Source: an uncultured Oscillospiraceae bacterium (GTDB taxonomy: Bacteria > Bacillota > Clostridia > Oscillospirales > Oscillospiraceae). From it: 64,000 nt of DNA. The translations under genes were made by a program, and so were the position numbers. The notes beneath the pieces are model-generated. The model made no database searches, was not told the origin of the DNA, and was given only the letters and a program-made list of their open reading frames with translations. The stretch is taken from assembly GCA_934636655.1 (NCBI GenBank), contig CAKUAS010000010.1:1-64000 (forward strand), read 5' to 3'. Positions 7,434 through 16,297 of the stretch are shown here, piece by piece; the first letter of the stretch is position 1; every line of letters begins with the position of its first letter.

Positions 7434-8917
7434 ACATTCAGGAAATGATCGAGCGTCAGCAGGCTATCGTCGACGGTGCTCGCGCCGCCGGCCGTGCGCT
7501 GTCGGCGGAGGAAAGCGCAGAATTCGATAATCTGCAGCGTCAGATCGAAGAGGCGCAGGGCAATCTCCCCGAAGTGCCCGAAAATCCCGATATCAACGAA
7601 GCGGCGCGTCAGGCAGTTATCGCCGAGCGCCAGCGCGTCAGCGATATCACTGCTCTGTGCCGTCAGGCCGGTATGGATCCGGCTGAGTACATCAGCAACG
7701 GCTCCGACATAAACGCGGTCCGTCAGGCCGCAGTCGATCATCTCATCGCGCACGGCGCACCCGTCGGCGGCAGAATGACGGGATCAGAGGGCGACGACTT
7801 CCGCCAGGCTGCGGCAGACGCAATGCTTATGCGTACCGGGGTCGAAGTTCAGAATCCGGCACGCGGCGCTGAAGAAATGCGCGGCTTCTCATTGCGCGAC
7901 ATGGCTATCGAGTGCCTTGCGCGTGACGGCGTAGGCACTACCGCTTCCTTGCTGCGCATGAGCAAGGACGATCTTTTCAACACCGTTTGCCGCCAGTTCT
8001 TTAACCCCACTGCGGCATTCCCTGCGATTCTTGATAACGCTATCAGGAAAAACATCGTTCAGCTGTATCAGACCGTTCCTACCACGTTCCAGCTTTGGAC
8101 CACCAAGGGCAGCGTTTCCGACTTCAAGCCCACCAAAGACCACAGCTACCTCGCCGGCGGCGCAGGCGAATTTCTCCGCGTCGGCGAAAATGGTGAGCTG
8201 AAGGCCGACAAGCCGTCGACCGAGCTTCTGCCTCAGCGTCAGATCGACACCTACGGCCGCCAGTTCTCGATGTCGCGTCAGGCGTTCATCAACGACGATA
8301 TCGGCTTTATAACCGAGATCCCCGGTCTGTATGCCACAAGCGCAAAGCGCACTATCAATAAGCAGGTCTACAAGATCCTTGTTGATAACCCCGCCGTGTT
8401 CGACGGCGTGGCGCTGTTTGACAATGCGCATAACAACCTGATTGCCACCGGTGCAGCACCCTCCGTTGATACCCTGCAGGCGATCATGCTCAAGCTTCTA
8501 TCTCAGAAGGATCCCTTCGGCGACAGCATCATGGTAGAGCCCGAGTATCTAATCGTTCCCGTAGGCTACGGCTTCAAGATGTCTCAGCTGCTTGAAACCG
8601 CGCTGATCGACGTCACCGGCATTGGCAGCCACACCGCAAACGCACTGTACAACTACCGCAACAAGCTCAAGGTTGTCGAGGAAGGCGCACTGAACGTTCT
8701 CGCGGCCGGCGGCGCGATCCCCTGGTTTGCTGTCGGTAATAAGAATTACGCAAAGTCCCTGCAGGTCGATTACCTCAACGGTCAGGAGACCCCGACCATC
8801 CGCCGCAGCGAGGTTCCCGGCCAGCTGGGCTTTGTATGGGACATTTGGCTTGATTGGGGCATTACCGCAGTTGACTTCCGCGGCATTGCAAAGAACCCCG
8901 GCGTAGCCCTGACCTGA
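7430..8917 (+). CDS. Major capsid protein, HK97 fold
   Basis: This 495-residue protein follows the protease. Residues 1-50 form a charged coiled coil (MIERQQAIVDGARAAGRALS...), the expected delta/scaffold region removed on maturation. The rest is the capsid shell, with C-terminal text (SQLLETALIDVTG, DFRGIAKNPG) like Mu gpT/HK97-type subunits. The exact subfamily is uncertain. The gene overlaps its neighbour by ATGA and is followed by the decoration protein gene 20 bases on. Confidence 0.9.
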   Translation: MNIQEMIERQQAIVDGARAAGRALSAEESAEFDNLQRQIEEAQGNLPEVPENPDINEAARQAVIAERQRVSDITALCRQAGMDPAEYISNGSDINAVRQAAVDHLIAHGAPVGGRMTGSEGDDFRQAAADAMLMRTGVEVQNPARGAEEMRGFSLRDMAIECLARDGVGTTASLLRMSKDDLFNTVCRQFFNPTAAFPAILDNAIRKNIVQLYQTVPTTFQLWTTKGSVSDFKPTKDHSYLAGGAGEFLRVGENGELKADKPSTELLPQRQIDTYGRQFSMSRQAFINDDIGFITEIPGLYATSAKRTINKQVYKILVDNPAVFDGVALFDNAHNNLIATGAAPSVDTLQAIMLKLLSQKDPFGDSIMVEPEYLIVPVGYGFKMSQLLETALIDVTGIGSHTANALYNYRNKLKVVEEGALNVLAAGGAIPWFAVGNKNYAKSLQVDYLNGQETPTIRRSEVPGQLGFVWDIWLDWGITAVDFRGIAKNPGVALT

Positions 8918-8937
8918 AATAATAGGAGGTAACGAAT

Positions 8938-9288
8938 ATGACCGCGAAATACTGGCAGGCAGGTGAAGTGCTGGACTACACCCCCAGCGATAACGCCGTA
9001 GCAAACGGCGAGGTAGTAAGCCTCGGAACTCGCATCGGAGTTGCCGGCGCCGATATTGCAAAGGGCGCGACCGGCCCCTTGTACGTCGAAGGCGTGTTTT
9101 ACATGGACAAGGCATCCGGTGCCGTAACTATGGGCGCAGCGCTGTATTACGACGTTGCAAACAAGAAAATAACCACTGTTGCTTCGACCGGCGAGAGCAG
9201 CGCCAAAGTCAATAATATCCCGGCCGGCTACGCGGCCGCGGCAGCCGCAGCAGGCGATGCGACCGTCCTTGTAAAGCTCCTCGGCTAA
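8938..9288 (+). CDS. Capsid decoration/cement protein, DUF2190
   Basis: This 116-residue beta-rich protein is of the DUF2190 type, with the pattern VANGEVVSLGTRIGVAGADI...VEGVFYM...GAALYYD. These proteins stabilise phage heads by binding the outer capsid surface. A long alanine run ends the protein. AGGAGG just upstream sets the ATG at 8938. Placement directly after the capsid gene agrees with the role. Confidence 0.85.
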   Translation: MTAKYWQAGEVLDYTPSDNAVANGEVVSLGTRIGVAGADIAKGATGPLYVEGVFYMDKASGAVTMGAALYYDVANKKITTVASTGESSAKVNNIPAGYAAAAAAAGDATVLVKLLG

Positions 9289-9301
9289 TGGGAGGAGCAG
9301 A

Positions 9302-9673
9302 ATGAAAAAACTTATTGCAAAGCGCCCTATTTTGTACGGCAGCCGCATGTATGAAGCAGGCGACACTCTTCCCGCAAACGATGAGCGCATGGTCAATGCG
9401 TGGCTCGCAGCGGAAAGCGCAGAGCTCATTGACACCGAAAAGGCCCCCGAGTGTGCAGACCAGGAGATGGCCGATAGATCTGCAGATGAAACCGCTGCTG
9501 ACACGCACCTTGACCCCGCGCAGCTGGAAGGCATGTCGAAAGACGAGCTCAAAAAGCTGGCTGAGGACATGGGCGTAGAGCTTCCCCGCGGAGCGGCTAA
9601 GGCGCTTATAATCGACCGTCTGACGGCAGTTGCCGTTCAGGTCCCGGCCGAAAATGAAGAAGGTGCCCAATAA
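9302..9673 (+). CDS. Phage head-region protein with a SAP/HeH-like C-terminal domain
   Basis: In this 123-residue protein, residues 1-45 read like a small beta domain (PILYGSRMYEAGDTL). The centre is acidic. Residues ~75-110 (LDPAQLEGMSKDELKKLAEDMGVELPRGAAKALIIDRL) form a helix-extension-helix resembling SAP/HeH/Rho-N DNA-binding modules. GGGAGG lies just before the ATG at 9302. The stop overlaps the next start (TAATG). Head-completion or capsid-associated DNA contact is plausible but unproven. Confidence 0.7.
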   Translation: MKKLIAKRPILYGSRMYEAGDTLPANDERMVNAWLAAESAELIDTEKAPECADQEMADRSADETAADTHLDPAQLEGMSKDELKKLAEDMGVELPRGAAKALIIDRLTAVAVQVPAENEEGAQ

Positions 9674-10008
9674 TGGGCACTTCCTTCAAGGACCAAATCA
9701 GGGCGGATATATCCTCGGTGTTTTTAAACGGGCTGGAATTTGCCGATGACCACGAGCTCAACGGCAAAACCATGAAGGCCGTCATTGACGACAATGAGCT
9801 GCTCGAGCGCGACAAAGCCAAGGTTATGAGCACAGAGATAGACGGCATCCATAAGATGCGCCGGTTTATCTACGTTGCGAAAGCAGACTTCGGGCCGCGC
9901 CCGGCACCCGGCATGATAGTCACCCTTGACCGAAAGCCGTTCCGCGTTAAAAGCTGCACATCCGAGGCCGGTATTTTAGGCATCGAAGTGGAGGCAATTA
10001 AATCATGA
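9673..10008 (+). CDS. Probable head-tail attachment protein (lambda FII-like position)
   Basis: In this 111-residue protein, the second half (MIVTLDRKPFRVKSCTSEAGILGIEVEA) reads as a compact beta-barrel like the small head-tail connectors of lambda FII type. The N-terminal helix covers residues 1-20. It overlaps both neighbours by one to four bases. The call is mainly from gene order between the decoration proteins and the gpZ-like tail gene. Confidence 0.6.
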   Translation: MGTSFKDQIRADISSVFLNGLEFADDHELNGKTMKAVIDDNELLERDKAKVMSTEIDGIHKMRRFIYVAKADFGPRPAPGMIVTLDRKPFRVKSCTSEAGILGIEVEAIKS

Positions 10009-10583
10009 AAGAGCAGCCGATGCTGTACATAGATACGGCTACAGAGCTTGATTATATCGAAGCCCTGCTCAAAGATGTGCCGGAAAAGATCGCTTCAAAA
10101 AGGATCTTGAAAACAGCGCTTACCGCTGCGGCACGGCAGGCGCGCAAGCAGCTGATAAAAGACAATAAGCAGCGCTATGCCCTGAAAAAGAGCGGCACGT
10201 TCAGCCGGGAAAGCAAGGTCATTGCCGCTAAGACCTCAAAGCTCGAGGCAACGGTTTTGGCCAGCGGCCCTAAGCACAAGCTTTATGAATTCACATCAAG
10301 GCAAAACACAGCCCGGCTCGCTGCACGTGCCAAGGTTCTCAAGGAATCGCCTTTAAAGGCTCTCGAAGTTGATAACCGCAAAGCGTTCGTTGCAACAATG
10401 GAGAGCGGCCACCAAGGCATATTTCAAAGAAAGACCAAAGGCCGAAATCCGATTGTGGAGCTCGTCTCACCTACAGCTGCGGACATGTTCGGCCGCGTTG
10501 CTCGAAAGCCCGAGGTTGCCGAGCTGGTCTACGATATGCTTGCGAAGGAAGTCGAAAAGCGCATAGAGAAGGCGCTTGAATAG
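10005..10583 (+). CDS. Minor tail protein Z-like (neck/tail completion)
   Basis: This 192-residue basic protein has an N-terminal helix (EALLKDVPEKIASKRILKTALTAAARQARKQL) typical of the gpZ/HK97 gp10 group that connects tail tube and head. Later text KAFVATMESGHQGIFQRK is characteristic of that group. The ATG at 10005 overlaps the previous stop. A second methionine five codons on is a possible alternative start. Confidence 0.75.
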   Translation: MKEQPMLYIDTATELDYIEALLKDVPEKIASKRILKTALTAAARQARKQLIKDNKQRYALKKSGTFSRESKVIAAKTSKLEATVLASGPKHKLYEFTSRQNTARLAARAKVLKESPLKALEVDNRKAFVATMESGHQGIFQRKTKGRNPIVELVSPTAADMFGRVARKPEVAELVYDMLAKEVEKRIEKALE

Positions 10584-10600
10584 CCAAAAGGAGAAAAAAC

Positions 10601-11080
10601 ATGGACATGAACACACTGCAGGATGCCCTTATCAGGGATCTCGCCGCGCTTTTCAAGGACTTCAAGCTACACAGTTCGATAAACGAGGAAAGCTCTCTGC
10701 GCATCTACCGGCAGTTTATCCCCATTCGCGTCGGCGAGGATGAAGACCCGGAAGCCTACGTTCCGCCCGAGCCCTATATTCAGGTCAAGCTGGCCGACGG
10801 CGAGCTTAACGACCGCGATGAGCGGCAGACGGCGAATGTCGTTCTGATGATCGGCGTGTGCGATCATGACCCAAACCGACAGGGGTATTCCGATGCGCTG
10901 AACATCGTCGAGATGATAAAGCTGCACTATGGTGCAAACGGCGTTTTCGGCAAAAGCTTTGAGGTCGAAACACCGATCAGGTGGGCGATATCCGATGAGG
11001 ACACACACCCGTATTATTACGCGGCAGTCGGCTTCAGTGTATCAGCCCCGGCCATTTACCGCGAAGGAGTTGAAACCTAA
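10601..11080 (+). CDS. Tail terminator/completion-type phage protein
   Basis: This 159-residue protein, with N-terminal helix DALIRDLAALFKDF, is followed by a mixed alpha/beta region (YIQVKLADGELND, VVLMIGVCDHDPNRQGYSDALNIVEMI). The size, fold impression and place between gpZ-like and sheath genes fit tail terminator proteins that cap the tube. AAAAGGAG precedes ATG 10601. No specific family is named with certainty. Confidence 0.6.
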   Translation: MDMNTLQDALIRDLAALFKDFKLHSSINEESSLRIYRQFIPIRVGEDEDPEAYVPPEPYIQVKLADGELNDRDERQTANVVLMIGVCDHDPNRQGYSDALNIVEMIKLHYGANGVFGKSFEVETPIRWAISDEDTHPYYYAAVGFSVSAPAIYREGVET

Positions 11081-11331
11081 TGGCAAAACAGAAAAACGCT
11101 GCGCCGTGCCCGGTCGTGATCTACTGCGGACCGACGATAGCAGGCGTAGCAAAACAGTACACAGTCTACAAGGGCGAGCTGCCTACAGCGTTAAAAGACG
11201 CGGTAGCAAAAGCACCCGTCATAGGAGAACTGATATTCCCGCTTGAGAAGCTGCCCGAAGTAAGGCAGCAGATCAACAGCAAGAGCGGGCACATTTACCG
11301 TCTGTACAGGATCGTACAGGCAAAATTTTAA
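11080..11331 (+). CDS. Conserved small protein before the tail sheath gene
   Basis: This 83-residue protein starts at a TAATG overlap with the previous stop. Text such as PVVIYCGPTIAGVAKQYTVYKGELP suggests a small beta domain. It is commonly seen at this spot in myophage prophages between tail-completion and sheath genes. No function can be assigned from sequence. Confidence 0.65.
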   Translation: MAKQKNAAPCPVVIYCGPTIAGVAKQYTVYKGELPTALKDAVAKAPVIGELIFPLEKLPEVRQQINSKSGHIYRLYRIVQAKF

Positions 11332-11343
11332 GGAGGAAGAAAT

Positions 11344-12798
11344 ATGGCATACAGACACGGCGTGTACAACGTAGAGCAGCCGACAAGCATGCCCACGCCC
11401 CAGGAAGGCCGCGCGGCAATACAGGTCATAATCGGTACGGCGCCGATACACCTTGCAAAAGACCCGGCTGCCGCAGTGAACAAGCCCATTCTTTGCGGCA
11501 GCTATAAGGAAGCTGTTGAAGCCTTCGGCTATTCCGACGACTTCGACAAATTCACACTTTGTCAGTCGATACAGGCATCATTCGGTATCTTCAACGTTGC
11601 GCCCATCATCCTGATAAACGTTCTTGACCCGTCGAACACAGCACATGTCACCGAAAACAGTGCCGAAAGCTGCGCCGTCAGCGACAAGACGGCCATTTAT
11701 AAAAAGCAGTATGTTCTGCTTGATACCCTCAGCGTCAAAAGCGGTCAGACGGATCTCGTGCGCGGCACAGACTACTCAGCCGAGCACGATGATGACGGCA
11801 ACGTCGTTATCACCCTTATATCCGAAACCGCATCCGCCGCGTCGAGCCTGAGCATCAGCGGCAAAAGCCTTAAGCCTTCCGGCGTGACGGCATCCGACAT
11901 CGTCGGCGCAGTGAACACATCGACCGGCAAGGAAACCGGCCTTGAAACTATCCGTCAGGTATTCCCCAGGCTCGGCAAGATCCCCGGAACGCTGCTTGCG
12001 CCGGGCTGGTCACACAATGCAGTTGTCGCCGCCGCGCTTCAGGCAAAAACTGAGGCCATAAACGGCGTATTCAACTGTGTCTGCCTTATAGACATTCCTT
12101 CCGGCAGCTCCGGCGCTACCGTGTGCACCGGCGTAAAGACCGCAAAGGAAAGCCTCGGTGTTACATCGCCCCATGCGGCGGCGCTGTGGCCGATGGCGCA
12201 GGTCGGCAAGAAGAAATACTACATGTCCGCGATCTTCGGCGCGATGATGGCGTACAACGACGTACTTAACGGCGATGTGCCCTGCAATCCGTCGAACAAG
12301 GCTCTGCCCATCGATGCGACAGTCCTTGCCGATGGTACGGAAGTGCTGCTGGATCAGCAGCAGGCGGACGACTACATAAACGCTGTCGGTGTTATAACGG
12401 CCATCAATGCCGGCGGATTCCGCAGCTGGGGCAACAATACCGCCGCATATCCCGATACCGCAGACCCCAAAGACAGATGGTTCGCCGTGCGCCGCTTCTT
12501 CGACTGGGACGGCAACGAATTTGTGTATAAATACACATCGTATGTCGATAAGCCCGCGTCAAAGCGCCTTATCCAGTCAATAGTTGACAGTCAGAACATC
12601 ATCGGCAACGGCTATGTCGCAAGAGACTACTGCGCAGCGTATCACATGGAATTCAGGTCCGACGAAAATTCCATTGAGCAGCTGCTCGCCGGTCAGCTTA
12701 CGGTGCACACCCTGTTTGCCCCGTACATCCCGGCCGAAACCATCGAGAACATCCGCGAATACGACGTGAGCGCCCTTGAAAGCGTAATTGGAGGTTAA
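11344..12798 (+). CDS. Contractile tail sheath protein (P2 FI-like)
   Basis: This 484-residue protein has the phage sheath layout. An N-terminal segment opens with YRHGVYNVEQPTSMP, an inserted domain occupies residues ~110-200, and a conserved C-terminal domain holds PDTADPKDRWFAVRRFFDW, with a final STRAND-swap region (YDVSALESVIGG). Its presence shows a contractile (myovirus) tail. It is preceded by AAGGAGGAAG and followed 3 bases later by the tube gene, as in P2 FI-FII. Confidence 0.92.
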   Translation: MAYRHGVYNVEQPTSMPTPQEGRAAIQVIIGTAPIHLAKDPAAAVNKPILCGSYKEAVEAFGYSDDFDKFTLCQSIQASFGIFNVAPIILINVLDPSNTAHVTENSAESCAVSDKTAIYKKQYVLLDTLSVKSGQTDLVRGTDYSAEHDDDGNVVITLISETASAASSLSISGKSLKPSGVTASDIVGAVNTSTGKETGLETIRQVFPRLGKIPGTLLAPGWSHNAVVAAALQAKTEAINGVFNCVCLIDIPSGSSGATVCTGVKTAKESLGVTSPHAAALWPMAQVGKKKYYMSAIFGAMMAYNDVLNGDVPCNPSNKALPIDATVLADGTEVLLDQQQADDYINAVGVITAINAGGFRSWGNNTAAYPDTADPKDRWFAVRRFFDWDGNEFVYKYTSYVDKPASKRLIQSIVDSQNIIGNGYVARDYCAAYHMEFRSDENSIEQLLAGQLTVHTLFAPYIPAETIENIREYDVSALESVIGG

Positions 12799-12801
12799 GC
12801 G

Positions 12802-13317
12802 ATGAAAAACATACCCACCAAGATAAACAAATACAACGTCTACAATGAAGGCAATCGCCTGCTGGGCATGGGCGATGAAATGTCGCTGCCGGACTTCGAG
12901 GCATCCAGTGAAACCATTACCGGAGCGGGCATCCTCGGCGAGATCGACGACCCCACTGTCGGCTACTTCGGCAACCAGGAGATCGAGATACCATTCAGGC
13001 TGCTGGATAAGGAGGCCATGTCCATGATGGACATGACAAAGGCCGTCCACCTCACGATCCGCGGCGCTTGTCAGTCTACTGACAGTGAGGGCAACATCGC
13101 ATTCAAGCCCATCCGCTGTGTCGTGCGCGGCCGAAGCAAGAAGCTTGCCGCCGGCAAATTCAAAAACGGTAACCCTATGGACACATCGGTCTCGCTTACC
13201 GTTCTGTACATCCTCATCGAGGTTGAAGGGGAGCCCGTTATCGAGCTGGACAAGCTCAACGAAGTTTTCAAGGTCAACGGCATTGATATGCTGGCCGAAA
13301 TTAAGGAGATGTGCTAA
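12802..13317 (+). CDS. Major tail tube protein (P2 FII-like)
   Basis: This 171-residue protein matches the P2 FII tube family: N-terminal IPTKINKYNVYNEGNRLLG, a central FGNQEIEIPFRLLDKEAM block, and a C-terminal VLYILIEVEGEPVIELDKLNEVFKVNG. These rings stack to form the inner tube through which DNA passes. GGAGG lies 8 bases before the ATG. It is encoded directly after the sheath. Confidence 0.9.
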   Translation: MKNIPTKINKYNVYNEGNRLLGMGDEMSLPDFEASSETITGAGILGEIDDPTVGYFGNQEIEIPFRLLDKEAMSMMDMTKAVHLTIRGACQSTDSEGNIAFKPIRCVVRGRSKKLAAGKFKNGNPMDTSVSLTVLYILIEVEGEPVIELDKLNEVFKVNGIDMLAEIKEMC

Positions 13318-13319
13318 CT

Positions 13320-13649
13320 ATGGATGAAATCATAAACATGCCGCAGGCCGAGGAAGGAGACCTCGTCGTAAAATTCAGCAAGCCTTTCGTTTTTGAAAAC
13401 AAGACCTACACCGAGGTCGATCTGCGCGGCCTCGAGGATCTCAACGGTGAGGATCTGTGCCGCGCTGATCGCGCGGTGCGCGCACAGGGAAATACAGCAC
13501 CCATGACCGACATGACCCCGGACATAGCCTGCTTTTTGAGCAGCGTTTCTACACACCTACCGGTCGAATTCTTCAAGGCCCTGCCCATAAGGGAAATGAT
13601 CAAGGTCAGGAACGCTGTTTCGGGTTTTCTGCTCGGTGGGGACGAATAA
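13320..13649 (+). CDS. Tail assembly chaperone, zero-frame product (P2 gpE-like)
   Basis: This 109-residue protein lies between tube and tape measure genes, where tail assembly chaperones always sit. Near the end, codons TCG-GGT-TTT give the canonical slippery heptamer G_GGT_TTT (13622-13628) for -1 frameshifting. The -1 frame then stays open to the start of the tape measure. ATG 13320 is used; a GTG at 13311 is possible but sits too close to AAGGAG at 13303-13308. Chaperones of this type coat the tape measure during tail assembly. Confidence 0.85.
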   Translation: MDEIINMPQAEEGDLVVKFSKPFVFENKTYTEVDLRGLEDLNGEDLCRADRAVRAQGNTAPMTDMTPDIACFLSSVSTHLPVEFFKALPIREMIKVRNAVSGFLLGGDE

Positions 13650-13783
13650 CCCCACCGGAAATAAGAAAAACGTGTGTCGGCCTGTCGGCGCTGCTGCACA
13701 CGGGCGTTGATTATTTTATGCATTTACCGATAGACGAATTGGTTTACTACGCGGAGGAGGCGACAAAACTGCATGGCAAGTAA
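13628..13783 (+). CDS. Tail assembly chaperone -1 frameshift extension (P2 gpE'-like)
   Basis: After a -1 slip at 13622-13628, 51 further codons are read to TAA 13781-13783, including TPPEIRKTCVGLSALL and PIDELVYYAEEATKLHGK. The resulting fusion would be 154 residues, close to the 142 of P2 gpE+E'. The frame has no good start of its own and overlaps the tape measure ATG (13773). Its length, text and position make translation by frameshift much more likely than chance. Confidence 0.8.
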   Translation, partial: SARWGRITPPEIRKTCVGLSALLHTGVDYFMHLPIDELVYYAEEATKLHGK

Positions 13784-16073
13784 AAGCAAAACATATGAGC
13801 TTGCACTGAAGATTGCAGGCAAAGTCGATAGCTCACTTAAAAAAAGCTGCCTCGCCGCTGCGAAAGATGTCAACACACTGAGCGCAAGCGTGCAAAAGGT
13901 CAGCGGCAAAGCGGCAAAGGCTATGGCAACAGCTACGAGCGCCGCTATCACCGCAATCACTGTTGATGCCGCAAAAAAGGCGATCGAGTTTGAAAGCACT
14001 ATGGCCGACGTTGCGAAGGTCGTTGACGGACTGCGCGATCAAAACGGTGCATTCACCAAAAGCTACTACGAAATGTCCGACGCGCTGCTGAACATGTCCA
14101 AAAACATCCCCATGACTGCGGATGCGCTGGGGCAGATAATGGCTTCAGCAGGACAGGCAGGCATTGCGTCGGAGGATCTTACGAAGTTCACAGAAACCGC
14201 TGCAAAAATGGGCGTTGCGTTCGATACCACGGCCGAGCAGGCCGGTGAATGGATGGCGACATGGCGCACGGCCCTTAATCTTTCGCAAACGCAGGTCACG
14301 GCGCTGGGTGACCAGCTCAACTATTTGGGCAATACCACATCCGAAAATGCGCTGAAGCTCTCAGAGGTCGTCACGCGCGTCGGCGCATTGGGTCAGACTG
14401 CAGGTCTGTCGGCCGGTGAAGTCGCGGCGCTGGCCGCGTCCATGCCCGGCGTTACTGCTGAGATATCCGCTACCGGTATAAAAAGCATGATGATCGCAAT
14501 GACCGCCGGCGCATCGGCCACATCCAAGCAGGCCGCCGTTTTGCAGCAGTTGGGCTTCACAGCATCCGACATGGCAAACCGCATGCAGACGGATGCCAAG
14601 GGCGCGATAATCGACCTTTTGGGAGCAATAAAGCAGCTGCCAGCAGCTGAGCAGACTGCGGCGCTTAGCCAATACTTCGGCAAGGAAAGCGTTTCGTCCA
14701 TAGCTCCGCTTCTGAAGAATCTCGGCTATCTTCAGCAGCAATTTGCCAAGGTCGGAGATGCTGCGGCATACAGCGGCTCCATGGAAGCGGAATACGCCGT
14801 GCGCGCCGATACAACGGCAAACAAGCTGCAATTGATGCAGAACAAGCTGGCTGTGCTGCAGGTGCAAATAGGCAACAAAATTCTCCCCTATGTCAATGAC
14901 GCGCTGGATGATCTGTCGGCAAATGCGCTGCCGAAAGCGGAAAAGACCTTGGGGTTTATTATCCCCAAGGTTGCAAAGCTGTTGGGCTTTATGCTTGAGC
15001 ACAGCAGTGCACTGATCAATATCGGATTAGGGATCACTGCTGTAGTAGGGATAAGCAAGACCTTCAAAGCCGTATCGACCGCCTACAAGGGCGCAACGGC
15101 CGCGGTCAAGCTTTTGAGAGCAGCACAGCTTAAAACCAAAATATCAACAGTTGCCCTGACGGCACAAACCAGGGCACATACGTTTGCCATGAGAGCCAGT
15201 GCCGCCGCGAGCAAGGCCGCTGCCGTTGCTTCAAAAGCATTCCGCGCCGGTCTTGCATTTGTAACAAGTCCGATAGGCATTGCAATCTTGGCTATAACAG
15301 CACTTATCGCCGCAGGCGTATGGCTGTATAAAAACTGGGACACCGTCAAGGCAAAGGCCGCACAGCTCGGCGCGAAGATCAGCGGAATTTGGACGAAGAT
15401 CAACACTGCCGTCACAACGGCAATAGCAGCGATATCCTCGCGTTTTCCGGCCCTCGGCGCGGTCCTGTCCGGCCTGTGGAAAAGCGTACAGGACGTTTGG
15501 GGCAACATAAAAGCCATTTTCTCTAACATAATCGGATTTATCGATAACGTTTTCAGCGGAAATTGGTCAGCTGCATGGGGAAATGTCGTCTCGATATTCG
15601 GCAACGTATTTGGTGAACTGGCCAACATAGCAAAAGCACCGATCAACGCTGTTATATCCGTCATAAATATGGTCTTGTCGAAGATCAACGAAATGAAGAT
15701 ATCCATTCCGGACTGGGTGCCCGGCGTGGGCGGCAAGACATTAGGCTTTAACATTCCGCAGATACCGATGCTTGCCACAGGCGGCATTGCAACAGCTCCG
15801 ACACTGGCTATGGTCGGCGAGGGCGGAGAGCCCGAGGCCGTGCTGCCGCTGTCAAAGCTTGCTCAGCTGCTGGATGATTGGGATAAGAAGCCGAAGCCCG
15901 GCTCTGCCGGAGGCGGCGAGAGCATCGTCTTCTCCCCTGTGTTCAATTTCTACGGCGGTACACCGTCGCGCGAGGAAGCCATGGAAGCCGGCCGCGTAAG
16001 CTTTGCGGAATTCAAGCGCCTGTATCGGCGCATGAAGGATGAAGAGCGCCGCAAGCAGTTTTCCCCGGCGTAA
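13773..16073 (+). CDS. Tail tape measure protein
   Basis: This 766-residue protein sets tail length. It has an N-terminal helical part, a conserved tape-measure core (AIEFESTMADVAKVVDGL, KNIPMTADALGQIMASAGQAG, residues ~65-330), hydrophobic helices around residues 405-425 and 490-525, and a C-terminal AMLATGGIATAPT/LAMVGEGGEPEAVLPL module common in these proteins. It follows the frameshifted chaperone, overlapping its extension by 11 bases. Confidence 0.92.
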   Translation: MASKSKTYELALKIAGKVDSSLKKSCLAAAKDVNTLSASVQKVSGKAAKAMATATSAAITAITVDAAKKAIEFESTMADVAKVVDGLRDQNGAFTKSYYEMSDALLNMSKNIPMTADALGQIMASAGQAGIASEDLTKFTETAAKMGVAFDTTAEQAGEWMATWRTALNLSQTQVTALGDQLNYLGNTTSENALKLSEVVTRVGALGQTAGLSAGEVAALAASMPGVTAEISATGIKSMMIAMTAGASATSKQAAVLQQLGFTASDMANRMQTDAKGAIIDLLGAIKQLPAAEQTAALSQYFGKESVSSIAPLLKNLGYLQQQFAKVGDAAAYSGSMEAEYAVRADTTANKLQLMQNKLAVLQVQIGNKILPYVNDALDDLSANALPKAEKTLGFIIPKVAKLLGFMLEHSSALINIGLGITAVVGISKTFKAVSTAYKGATAAVKLLRAAQLKTKISTVALTAQTRAHTFAMRASAAASKAAAVASKAFRAGLAFVTSPIGIAILAITALIAAGVWLYKNWDTVKAKAAQLGAKISGIWTKINTAVTTAIAAISSRFPALGAVLSGLWKSVQDVWGNIKAIFSNIIGFIDNVFSGNWSAAWGNVVSIFGNVFGELANIAKAPINAVISVINMVLSKINEMKISIPDWVPGVGGKTLGFNIPQIPMLATGGIATAPTLAMVGEGGEPEAVLPLSKLAQLLDDWDKKPKPGSAGGGESIVFSPVFNFYGGTPSREEAMEAGRVSFAEFKRLYRRMKDEERRKQFSPA

Positions 16074-16084
16074 GGAGGGCAGGC

Positions 16085-16297
16085 ATGAGCACAACCTACA
16101 CTACAAAGCAGGGCGACACCTGGGATCAGATATCCTATGCCATCTACGGAAGCGAAAAGTATATTGATTGGCTGATATCCAATAATCCTGCGCTTTTGGA
16201 CAACTTCGTATTCTCTGCCGGTGTCACCCTGCAAACTCCGGAGCTGCCGGAGGATTATACGGCGATATCCGTTCCGGCGTGGAGGGTAAGCCCATGA
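16085..16297 (+). CDS. Tail protein X (LysM-like)
   Basis: This 70-residue protein has the small LysM-type fold: TTYTTKQGDTWDQISYAIYG, then LISNNPALLDNFVFSAGVTL. It matches P2 gpX, which acts at the tail hub and may bind peptidoglycan. AAGGAGGGC precedes the ATG. Its stop overlaps the gpD-like start by ATGA. Confidence 0.9.
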   Translation: MSTTYTTKQGDTWDQISYAIYGSEKYIDWLISNNPALLDNFVFSAGVTLQTPELPEDYTAISVPAWRVSP

